DNA of 64,000 nucleotides from an uncultured Ruminococcus sp. (GTDB lineage Bacteria; Bacillota; Clostridia; Lachnospirales; Lachnospiraceae), in contig UQKK01000001.1 in the NCBI GenBank assembly GCA_900541505.1, forward strand, positions 1 through 64,000. Reading direction: 5' to 3'. A program made the translations under genes and the position numbers. The notes below the pieces were generated by a model, which searched no databases, was not told the origin of the DNA, and saw only the letters and a program-made list of their open reading frames with translations. Shown here piece after piece: positions 50,489-57,735 of the stretch (positions within the stretch are counted from its first letter, which is position 1; the number at the start of each line of letters is the position of its first letter).

Positions 50489-51883
50489 TCAACCCTGCTG
50501 CAGGCTGCCGCGCGCATCTAAATCTCTTCGGATTTCTTCAAATTTTTCATCCGTGATATCATAAAAATGAATGGAAATCACCGATGCGATGTACCCTAAA
50601 ATAGGAACTCCGAATCTCAAAAATACAATCGTAAACAGGACTGCCTGGCTCTGTTCCTGATTCGCCACAAATCCGACAAGCCCCATGACGAAAGAGGTGA
50701 TAAATCCACCCAGCGCGGAACTGCATTTATTCATAAATGTAAATGCCGAGGACACCATACCATTTCCTTTCACATTAAACTTCCATTCCGCGTAATCTGT
50801 ACAGTCGGCAAGCATCACCCATGCCAGATTGGACGGCATCGCTGAAATGAATCCAAACACTGCCATCAGGACAAAGAGAACCGGCACCGGACAATAGGGA
50901 TATATCATGACCACCGCAAGAGGCGCGATGGAGAGAAAACTTCCCCACCAGTAAATACTCTTTTTCCCCCATTTCTTCACGATGTAGGGCTGCGCAACTG
51001 TCGCGACAATACTGGAAACCGTGATAAGTGTCGCTACCGTTGGCACCAAATCCTGACGATTGAGGACATATTTGAAATAGTACATATTCGCCGCGTTCAT
51101 CGTGGCATTTGCAATCATGTCCGTGCCATAGGCAATCATCAGCATCAGGAGCGGTCTGTTTTTAAATAAGACTTTAAATTCTCTCCACCCTGCCTTGTTC
51201 TCTTTCTTCTTTGCAGCCTCTTTTGGAGATTGCGTGGTGGAATCATAATTTTTACTTCTCCAGATAACAATCAGATAAGAGACTGCCGCCATAATACCGA
51301 CAAGCGCGCCAAACGCCGACCATCCCTGTTTGCCGTCTCCAAACACCTTGACAAGCGGAAGAGCGAGGGCTGTGATAAAGTAACGTCCTGTGTGCGTCAT
51401 CATACTCTTCCACGCAACCACTGTCGTCCTCTGCTTGCTGGTCTCCGCCATCATGGGCGTCAAGGAATAGTAAGGGATATTCACTATCGTAATTGCCAGT
51501 GAATAAAAAATATAAATAGCATAGACATAGACAATCTTCATCGTGGGGCTCAAATCCGGTGAACGGAATAATAAAAATATGGCAATGCCCAAGAGCGGCG
51601 CCCCGACCGCCATCCAGAAACGGTATCTTCCCATTTTTGCCTTCGTGTGGTCCGCGATAAATCCCATCAGCGGGTCTGTCACGGCATCCACGACTCTGGA
51701 TACCAGCATCAGTGTCGCAACGACCATCGGACTGATTTCAAATATATCGGTCAAAAAGAAGGTCAGGTATGTAAGCATCAGCATATTGGAAATGCTGAAC
51801 CCCAATCCGCCAAAGGAATAGCCAATCATATCTTTTAAAGGTGTCTTCTTTAACATTGTACTGCTCGCAACTTTTTCATTCAT
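50489..51883 (-). CDS. GPH-family sugar:cation symporter (MFS)
   Basis: The 464-residue protein has 12 hydrophobic segments and the GPH/MelB pattern: IGYSFGGLGFSISNMLMLTYLTFFLTDIF, VVDAVTDPLMGFIADHTKAKMGRYRFWM and IVNIPYYSLTPMMAE. Such symporters import glycosides, pentosides or hexuronides, here presumably sulfated or desulfated saccharides. It lies between two sulfatases on the same strand. Its ATG has no ribosome site within 20 nt; GGAGG is 36 nt upstream with a hairpin in between. Confidence 0.9.
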   Translation of the reverse strand: MNEKVASSTMLKKTPLKDMIGYSFGGLGFSISNMLMLTYLTFFLTDIFEISPMVVATLMLVSRVVDAVTDPLMGFIADHTKAKMGRYRFWMAVGAPLLGIAIFLLFRSPDLSPTMKIVYVYAIYIFYSLAITIVNIPYYSLTPMMAETSKQRTTVVAWKSMMTHTGRYFITALALPLVKVFGDGKQGWSAFGALVGIMAAVSYLIVIWRSKNYDSTTQSPKEAAKKKENKAGWREFKVLFKNRPLLMLMIAYGTDMIANATMNAANMYYFKYVLNRQDLVPTVATLITVSSIVATVAQPYIVKKWGKKSIYWWGSFLSIAPLAVVMIYPYCPVPVLFVLMAVFGFISAMPSNLAWVMLADCTDYAEWKFNVKGNGMVSSAFTFMNKCSSALGGFITSFVMGLVGFVANQEQSQAVLFTIVFLRFGVPILGYIASVISIHFYDITDEKFEEIRRDLDARGSLQQG

Positions 51884-51892
51884 CTCTGTTTA

Positions 51893-51923
51893 CTAAGTGT
51901 AACTGGTGTACACTTATTCCTCC
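51893..51923 (-). promoter_or_regulatory. Hairpin and mini-ORF between ribosome site and symporter start
   Basis: GGAGG (51919-51923) is followed by TAAGTGTA-N7-TACACTTA (51894-51916), a perfect 8-bp stem, and then by the symporter ATG at 51883. Folding the hairpin leaves about 12 nt between GGAGG and ATG. The same stretch also holds a six-codon frame GTG..TAG (51893-51913) with a good ribosome-site spacing, ending 9 nt before the ATG. Confidence 0.55.
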
Positions 51924-51956
51924 TTCCATTTATGTGAGGTTTATCTGATACGACCA

Positions 51957-53468
51957 CTATTCTCCTTTTGGCAGAAGCTGTGCCAGTGGTACAGGGTCTT
52001 TTGTCATCTTTTGGTTTTCTTTCAGCATTTCTCTCATTTTCGATTTCAATGTCTCATACTCCGAAAGAACAGCGAGGTTTGTCTGTTCGTACGGGTCTTT
52101 CTCCAAATCATAGAGTTCATCCAGCCCATCCTCTGTGCAGACATATTTGTATCTGCCGTCCGTGACCATCCTCCCGATAATGGTTACGCCGTAGCCGTGC
52201 CCGTACGTCTCACACATCAGACTGCTCCTCCATTTTGCAGGTTCTCCTTTTGCCAATGGAAGCAGACTTTCCCCGTCAATCGGCTTTTCAAAGGTCATAT
52301 TCGCGGCGTCCATGATGGTTGCCGGGATATCACAGGTAAATACCAGCTCCGATTTTGTCTGTCCTGCCGGTATCACATGCTTCCAGTTCATCGCCAGCGG
52401 CACCCTCATGACCTCCTGCGCCATATGGGAGTCCTTATCAAAATGCCCTCCCTGACAGGCAATGGCATCCCCGTGGTCTGTACTCCAGATAATCAGGGTA
52501 TTTTCGTCCAGCCCTAATTCTTTAATCTTATCTACAATCATTCCCCCTGCCGCATCCAACATGGAAATGTGCGCATAACAATGTGCCAGAATTTTCTGCC
52601 ACTCACTCCAGGGAAGCGGATTCGGATAGATGATGTTCTCCCCATCTCCTAAAGGACGGTTCGCCTCCATCTTCAGTGTAAAAGGTTTATCATGAAGGTC
52701 GTTTCTGAAACTTGGATATTCCTCAATCTTCTCCGGCTCGTACCAGTCTAAGAACTCCTGTGTGGGGAAGAACGGCTGATGGGGACCCCAGAAGTCCACT
52801 CTCAGCGCAAACGGCTCATCCTGCGGCTGTTTTGCCAGCTCTTCCAGTTTGTCACACGCCATGTTGGCAAGAAAGAACGCCTCATGCGTCTCTTTTGGCG
52901 TCACTGTCACACCTATGGCATGTTCTCCACACCAGAAATCTTCACACTGATACAATTTGCCCTCTTCCAGCTTTGGAAAATAATTTTTTCTGTCGTAGTC
53001 ATCCTGTCTGAACACGCGCTCTACTCTGTGCTGTGCTCTCGGCAGACCTCTCTTTTTGAGATACTCATCATACAGTTTGGTATTGTACGGATTCCCGTAG
53101 CCAGTCTCGGATAATCCCTCACAGTGATGGTCATAGGCACATCCCGGACCTGCGTGCCACTTTCCGTAATAGTAATTCTTGTATCCCCCTTTGAACAGAC
53201 TGTCCAGATAGACTTCGTCCTTAAACTCCGGGTCATTTTCGTTATGTATCTGTCCGTGCGTATGGGGATAGAGCCCTGTCAAAAGACTTCTCCTGGCAGG
53301 TCCGCACATCGGGGACACACAATAGGCATTCTCAAAGTTCACGCCGTTCTCGGCAAATTTTTGAAAGCAGGGGCGCTTTGCTCCTTCTCTCCCGTGGGTT
53401 TCATGACCGTAAAAAGCCTGATGGTCATTTAAAATAAATACAATATTGGGTCTTTTATTATCACGCAT
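51957..53468 (-). CDS. Cys-type sulfatase 2
   Basis: The 503-residue protein starts MRDNKRPNIVFILNDHQAF and has the formylglycine motif C55-G-P-A-R with RSLLTGLYPHTHG, then YYGKWHAG and IWSTDHGDAIACQGG. The metal pair is N-D rather than D-D in the first motif, and Gly follows the key Cys, so it differs in subfamily from sulfatase 1. No signal peptide is seen. It is the first enzyme gene after the Crp/Fnr regulator (26 bp) and precedes the symporter. Confidence 0.92.
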   Translation of the reverse strand: MRDNKRPNIVFILNDHQAFYGHETHGREGAKRPCFQKFAENGVNFENAYCVSPMCGPARRSLLTGLYPHTHGQIHNENDPEFKDEVYLDSLFKGGYKNYYYGKWHAGPGCAYDHHCEGLSETGYGNPYNTKLYDEYLKKRGLPRAQHRVERVFRQDDYDRKNYFPKLEEGKLYQCEDFWCGEHAIGVTVTPKETHEAFFLANMACDKLEELAKQPQDEPFALRVDFWGPHQPFFPTQEFLDWYEPEKIEEYPSFRNDLHDKPFTLKMEANRPLGDGENIIYPNPLPWSEWQKILAHCYAHISMLDAAGGMIVDKIKELGLDENTLIIWSTDHGDAIACQGGHFDKDSHMAQEVMRVPLAMNWKHVIPAGQTKSELVFTCDIPATIMDAANMTFEKPIDGESLLPLAKGEPAKWRSSLMCETYGHGYGVTIIGRMVTDGRYKYVCTEDGLDELYDLEKDPYEQTNLAVLSEYETLKSKMREMLKENQKMTKDPVPLAQLLPKGE

Positions 53469-53494
53469 TTTCTTCTCTCCTGCATTGCTTCCTT

Positions 53495-54217
53495 CTATTT
53501 TCTCATATGGAGCAGATTCTCATATTGCTCTTTCATCAACTGAATCTGTTTCTCCCGGACATGGATTTTTCCCTTTATGGTTTTCAACATGCCCTCTTCT
53601 CTCATTTCCTTTATGGTGCGCTGGAGCGTTCTGATACTTACGCCAATGTCATAGGCTATCTCTGCGTTTTTTTCTTTTATGACATAATCATCCCTGCCCA
53701 TGCCGGACTCTTCTCCATGCTCCAAAATATATAAAATCAGCTTCTCTCTGGGATTCAGAAAGATAATATTATCTGAGCGGTAGGAAAATCCTGACATTTT
53801 GTCACAGATGTTCTTTATGACCTCCACGCCAAGCTCTCCGCACTCCATTAAGCTGTCAACAAAATACTTTTTCTCCACCTGCAGCAGCCAACAGTCTTCA
53901 ATGGCAATCAGTGTTGCCATATCCGCCTTCGAAGGGTCCACTGCCCGCCCCACGCCTAAAAACTGGGGCGCCTGTCTCCTCGACATTAAATTCATTTTTC
54001 CGCTCTCAGAGGACCTGTATTCCGAAAATGAGCCCTTCAAAAGGTAGTACACCTTTTGTATCACTACATCTTCTCTCATAATTTTCCCCTTTGCCGGCAC
54101 TTTCCGAACGGACATAAACTCATTTAAAAACGGAGTGATATCTTCCAGCTTTAAATCCTTTGATTTTTTCTGGTTTACAGTTTGTACAATCTTAAGCATT
54201 GCGTTTTCTTTTTCCAT
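53495..54217 (-). CDS. Crp/Fnr family regulator of the sulfatase locus
   Basis: The 240-residue protein has a cyclic-nucleotide-binding-like beta-roll (about residues 30-140: YYLLKGSFSEYRSSESGKMNLMSRRQAPQFLGVGRA) and a C-terminal winged helix (AEIAYDIGVSIRTLQRTIKEMREEGMLKTIKGKIHV). No Fe-S cysteine set or classic cAMP pocket is evident. GGAGG lies 5 nt before the ATG. It is the first gene of the sulfatase operon, and an 11-bp-armed palindrome lies 110 bp upstream, likely its own operator. Confidence 0.88.
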   Translation of the reverse strand: MEKENAMLKIVQTVNQKKSKDLKLEDITPFLNEFMSVRKVPAKGKIMREDVVIQKVYYLLKGSFSEYRSSESGKMNLMSRRQAPQFLGVGRAVDPSKADMATLIAIEDCWLLQVEKKYFVDSLMECGELGVEVIKNICDKMSGFSYRSDNIIFLNPREKLILYILEHGEESGMGRDDYVIKEKNAEIAYDIGVSIRTLQRTIKEMREEGMLKTIKGKIHVREKQIQLMKEQYENLLHMRK

Positions 54218-54326
54218 TTCTGCCTCCTAAAGTGTTGTTCAGTTGCTTTTCCTGTACATTTCTATAGCTATAAGATACTGTAAATTTACTTTTTCTATAA
54301 GCTATTGTATCGGGAAAGCCATTTTA

Positions 54327-54350
54327 AAACTACGCCAAATGGCGTAGTTT
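54327..54350. promoter_or_regulatory. Long palindrome upstream of the Crp/Fnr gene
   Basis: AAACTACGCCA-AA-TGGCGTAGTTT has perfect 11-bp arms and a 2-bp centre. It is a very strong operator-like site for a dimeric regulator. The gap 54218-54702 also holds AT-rich sequence with two CTTATAG repeats, the terminator below and a tandem repeat; no gene is seen. Confidence 0.65.
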
Positions 54351-54550
54351 ACGTTTTTTGATATTTTATACAATATGCGACTTTTGTTTTTGTGGATTTT
54401 TACCAGATTGCTTCGTCCGACGCGCAATTACTGCCCCGGATATTTTGCGCCTGCAAGAAGAACCTTGTGCGCCGCCACAATAGCGCAAAACACGAAAACA
54501 CCATGGTTTAAGGCTCGTATACCCTTGTAAAGAGAGGGCAGCTTTTCTGC

Positions 54551-54596
54551 AAAAAAAGAAGCCGCTGCCGGATTTTACTTCTATTCCGACAGCCGC
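54551..54596 (-). terminator. Terminator of the metal-efflux operon
   Basis: On the minus strand GCGGCTGTCGGA and TCCGGCAGCGGC form a 12-bp stem with two mismatches, followed by TTCTTTTTTT, about 107 bp beyond the end of the TPR lipoprotein gene. Confidence 0.75.
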
Positions 54597-54634
54597 CTCT
54601 GCGTTATCTAAATTTTCTTTTTTGCGGCAGCGTT

Positions 54635-54704
54635 ACCCTGTCTTTGCAAAGGCATACGCAATCCATAGTACCCTCTCTTTGCAAGAGCATACACAATCAG
54701 CACT
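54635..54704. repeat. Two tandem imperfect 35-bp repeats
   Basis: ACCCT-N-TCTTTGCAA-N2-GCATAC-N-CAATC occurs twice in a row, at 54635-54669 and 54670-54704, with an offset of 35 bp. It starts at the stop of the TPR lipoprotein gene and may be a slippage product of the gene's 3' flank. Confidence 0.6.
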
Positions 54705-55260
54705 ATCTGGTCTGTAAAAACTCTGCCTCTCTTATCATTTCCTCATCGTCGGGATAATCCTCCAGGTACTCCGCCGCCTTTTCCTTGGCATTCGCCCAGT
54801 CCAGAGCCTTCTCATAGCACACAACCGCGTTGAAACGCATCTCTCTGAGAAGCTCGCCGTCTATGGTCTCCTCGGACGCCCTCGCATCGGCAAGAGCAGT
54901 CCCTGTGACAAAATACTGCGCGGCACTTGCATAATCCCCGGTCTCCATGGCGCTAAGTCCCATCAAATTATACATCTGCGGCGTCTCTTCCATGCCATTA
55001 TCCAATCCCGTCTGCAATGCCGAGAGCGCTCCGGCATAGTCGCCCTGCTCATACAGAGCCATGCCAAGCCCGCGGTATACTTCCTTAGTGTCTTCCCCTT
55101 TATCTATCACTTTCTGAAAGCTTTCCGCCGCCTTCTGATAGTCTCCGGACTCCATCTGCTTTATCCCTGCCTTCAGCGCATTGCCGCAGCCTGTCAGAGA
55201 AACTGCCAGCATGCACACGCATAAAACGAGGAACGTCATCCGTATTTTTCTCAATCTCAT
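54703..55260 (-). CDS. TPR-repeat lipoprotein
   Basis: The 185-residue product has a signal peptide ending in the lipobox SLTGC (Cys25), followed by about four tetratricopeptide repeats (KAGIKQMESGDYQKAAESFQKVIDKG, EVYRGLGMALYEQGDYAGALSALQTGLDNG, QMYNLMGLSAMETGDYASAAQYFVTGTALA, NAVVCYEKALDWANAKEKAAEYLEDYP). TPRs bind protein partners. The ATG at 55260 has GGGG 8 nt upstream; a GTG at 55269 is possible. It is 12 bp after the CPS-type P-ATPase; a role in metal transport is only suggested by position. Confidence 0.85.
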   Translation of the reverse strand: MRLRKIRMTFLVLCVCMLAVSLTGCGNALKAGIKQMESGDYQKAAESFQKVIDKGEDTKEVYRGLGMALYEQGDYAGALSALQTGLDNGMEETPQMYNLMGLSAMETGDYASAAQYFVTGTALADARASEETIDGELLREMRFNAVVCYEKALDWANAKEKAAEYLEDYPDDEEMIREAEFLQTR

Positions 55261-55272
55261 ATTCAGCACCCC

Positions 55273-57132
55273 TTACTCCGGATATTTAATCATCCAGAAT
55301 GAATTTACAATGTTCAGCAGCATAACCCCCATATCTGCAAGTATCGCGTTCTGCATGGACACCAGCCCGAAAAACGCGAGAATCAGAAGAAACACCTTCA
55401 TCCCTACCGCGAAAATCATATTCTCCTTCACGGAACGCAGTGTCCCTTTTGAAATCCGGATTGCGTTGATAATCCGGGAGGGCTCATCCTCCATCAATAT
55501 GATATCCGCTGCCTCCAGCGCCGCATCCGCGCCCAGACCGCCCATGGCGATTCCGATATCCGCTCTGGCGAGCACCGGGGCATCATTGATTCCATCCCCC
55601 ACAAATGCCAGCTTTTCCTTTTCCATCTGGCTCTCCATAAACTCTTCCACCTGCGCCACTTTATCTTCCGGCAAAAGGTCCGCATAGACGTAATCGATAC
55701 GAAGCTCTCTGGCAACTGCCACTGCATTGTCCTCGCTGTCCCCGGTCAGCATGACCGCCTCCAGATTATGCTTGTGCAGCCAGCGCATGAGCCTTGGCAC
55801 ATCGCGGCGTATCACATCGTCAATGAGGATATATCCCGCATACTCTCCTGATACCGCCACATAGATTGCTGTACCTCTTTTATTGACAGGCGCGAAGAAG
55901 ACACCTTCCTGCACCATAAATTTATAATTTCCCACCAGCACTTCTCTGCCGTCTACCTTCGTCTTGATTCCCAAACCGGGGAACTCTTTTACTTCACCGA
56001 CTCTGTTTAAATCCAGCTCCCTGCCGCATCGCTCCCTGAGCGAAACGGCGATTGGATGCGTAGAATACCCTTCAGCGGCAGCCGCGATATCCAAAAGCTC
56101 TTCCTCTGTCATATCTTTCGGCTCTATCTCACTTACATGGAAAACGCCTTCCGTCAGGGTTCCTGTCTTATCAAACATAAAGGTCTCTGTCTTTGACAAC
56201 GCCTCCACACAGTCGCAGCCCTTCATCAGCACCCCCTGTCTGGATGCCGCGCCAATCCCGCCCAGGAAAGCCAGCGGAACGGAGACAAGAAGCCCGCTGG
56301 GGCACGCCGCCACAAGGAAAATGAGTCCCCTGTATATCCATTTCTCCGACTCATGTCCGGGCAGCATCATAGGCGGCAGAATCATGACAAGGATTCCCAG
56401 AAGAATGACGATAGGAGTGTAATATTTTGTAAACCGCGCCGCCATATTCTCACTCTCTGCCTTCTTCTGGCTCGCGCTCTCCACCAAATCTACAATCCGC
56501 GAGGCGGTGGAGTCCTTATACAGGCGTGTCACTCTCGCCTCAAGCCCGCCGCTTATGTTGATACTCCCGCTGTAAATCCGGTTGCCCGGCTTCACCTCCA
56601 CAGGTTCATATTCTCCCGTGAGCGCCTTCTTGTCAACCGTACTGTTTCCAAAGGTCACAACTGCATCCACCGGTATCTTCTCCCCCGGTTTTATGACAAT
56701 GATATCTCCAATCTCCAACTGTTCAGGGGATACCGCTTCCTCCCCGGCATCCGTCTTCAAGTTGGCAGATTCCGGGCGGATATCCATAAATTTTGCAATA
56801 GACTTTTTTGTTTTTCCAAATGCAATCTTCTCTATGAGGATTCCAATCTCAAAAAACAGCATCGCGCCGGTCGCTTCCACATTCCTGCCCACACAGAAAG
56901 CGCCGATAGTGGCAAGTATCATCAGCAGATTTTCATTAAAAAACCGGAAATGCCGGATTCCTTTCAGCATTTCAAAATAGGTCTCAAACGAGACGATAAC
57001 ATAAGGCACCAGATAGAGTGCCGTCTGTATCGTCCTGTCGTGGCTCTGGTACTTTCCCGTACTGAGCAAGATGATATAAAATACGGCGCCCGCGCCGATT
57101 TCTATCCATTTTCTCCTGATTTCCTTTGACAT
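55273..57132 (-). CDS. P1B-type metal ATPase with unusual CPS motif
   Basis: The 619-residue pump has the P-type core: GEKIPVDAVV and TGEYEPVEVKPG (actuator), the phosphorylation site D321-KTGT, STHPIAVSL (the HP of P1B ATPases), TGDSEDNAVAVAREL, GDGINDAPVLARADIG. The metal motif in the sixth helix is C277-P-S, not CPC, CPH or SPC. No N-terminal metal-binding domain is present. Substrate specificity is therefore open: a metal other than Zn/Cd or Cu is possible. It is downstream of ArsR (39 bp) and upstream of the TPR lipoprotein. Confidence 0.88.
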   Translation of the reverse strand: MSKEIRRKWIEIGAGAVFYIILLSTGKYQSHDRTIQTALYLVPYVIVSFETYFEMLKGIRHFRFFNENLLMILATIGAFCVGRNVEATGAMLFFEIGILIEKIAFGKTKKSIAKFMDIRPESANLKTDAGEEAVSPEQLEIGDIIVIKPGEKIPVDAVVTFGNSTVDKKALTGEYEPVEVKPGNRIYSGSINISGGLEARVTRLYKDSTASRIVDLVESASQKKAESENMAARFTKYYTPIVILLGILVMILPPMMLPGHESEKWIYRGLIFLVAACPSGLLVSVPLAFLGGIGAASRQGVLMKGCDCVEALSKTETFMFDKTGTLTEGVFHVSEIEPKDMTEEELLDIAAAAEGYSTHPIAVSLRERCGRELDLNRVGEVKEFPGLGIKTKVDGREVLVGNYKFMVQEGVFFAPVNKRGTAIYVAVSGEYAGYILIDDVIRRDVPRLMRWLHKHNLEAVMLTGDSEDNAVAVARELRIDYVYADLLPEDKVAQVEEFMESQMEKEKLAFVGDGINDAPVLARADIGIAMGGLGADAALEAADIILMEDEPSRIINAIRISKGTLRSVKENMIFAVGMKVFLLILAFFGLVSMQNAILADMGVMLLNIVNSFWMIKYPE

Positions 57133-57171
57133 TTCCCTTTTTCCCGCTCCTGCTCTTCCTTTTTCTTCCTT

Positions 57172-57531
57172 CTACTCTCTGATGTGTTCCATTCCCTGAT
57201 TCAGAATCGTCGCAATATGACCATCAGCCAGTGAATAAAACACCGTCTTTCCTTCCCTTCTGTTTGTCACCAGCTTCATCTGCTTGAGTACACGGAGCTG
57301 ATGTGAAATTGCCGACTGTGTCATGTCCAGTGTCTGCGCAAGGTCGCAGACGCACATCTCAGACTGAAACAGCGTACATAAGATTTTAATCCTCGTCGCA
57401 TCGCCAAATACTTTGAAGAAATCCGCCAAATCCTTGAGCTCTTCTTGCTGGGGCATGTGTTCCAATACATCCTTTACAATATCCTCGTGTACATGGATAT
57501 CATCACAATGCTCCACTTCTATTTTATCCAT
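57172..57531 (-). CDS. ArsR/SmtB family metal-sensing repressor
   Basis: This 119-residue winged-helix repressor has HTH residues LAQTLDMTQSAISHQLRVLKQMKLVTNRREGKTVFYSLADGHI. Metal ligands are visible in two places: alpha-3N Cys60 and Cys62 (SEMCVCDLA) as in CadC, and the alpha-5 site D103-x-H105 ... H116-x2-E119 as in SmtB/CzrA, plus an N-terminal HCDDIHVH. It could sense Zn, Cd or Pb. It has its own promoter and a TGAGC-N4-GCTCA operator at 57551-57564. Confidence 0.92.
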   Translation of the reverse strand: MDKIEVEHCDDIHVHEDIVKDVLEHMPQQEELKDLADFFKVFGDATRIKILCTLFQSEMCVCDLAQTLDMTQSAISHQLRVLKQMKLVTNRREGKTVFYSLADGHIATILNQGMEHIRE

Positions 57532-57550
57532 AGGTGATTCTCCCTTCTTA

Positions 57551-57564
57551 TGAGCAGCCGCTCA
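57551..57564. promoter_or_regulatory. Candidate ArsR operator before arsR
   Basis: TGAGC-AGCC-GCTCA is an interrupted palindrome directly downstream of the arsR -10, a repressing position. Confidence 0.6.
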
Positions 57565-57570
57565 AATTTT

Positions 57571-57599
57571 ATTATACGCAAAAGACATGGCACGGTCAA
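57571..57599 (-). promoter_or_regulatory. Promoter of arsR and the second metal pump
   Basis: TTGACC (57594-57599) and TATAAT (57571-57576), 17 nt apart on the minus strand, 40 bp before the arsR ATG. Confidence 0.75.
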
Positions 57600-57615
57600 G
57601 TTTTGAGAGTGCAGG

Positions 57616-57660
57616 AAAGCACAGGAAATGCGCGTTTTTCTGCCTTTCCTGTGCTTTTTA
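57616..57660. terminator. Terminator between cadA-type gene and arsR
   Basis: AAAGCACAGGAAA and TTTCCTGTGCTTT form a 13-bp perfect stem. The T-run is better on the plus strand (TTTTT), so as a minus-strand terminator after the His-rich pump it may be partial. Confidence 0.65.
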
Positions 57661-57735
57661 CCTCTTTCGCCTTTTTTTTACATTTTATCTTACATATTCC
57701 GTATCTTTTTTCCACTCCGGCGCCGCTGTTTCCGG

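Noticed and set aside
54327..54350. The 24-bp palindrome as a transcription terminator
   Set aside because: Its centre is only 2 nt, too tight for a good RNA hairpin, and no plus-strand gene ends before it; an operator fits better.
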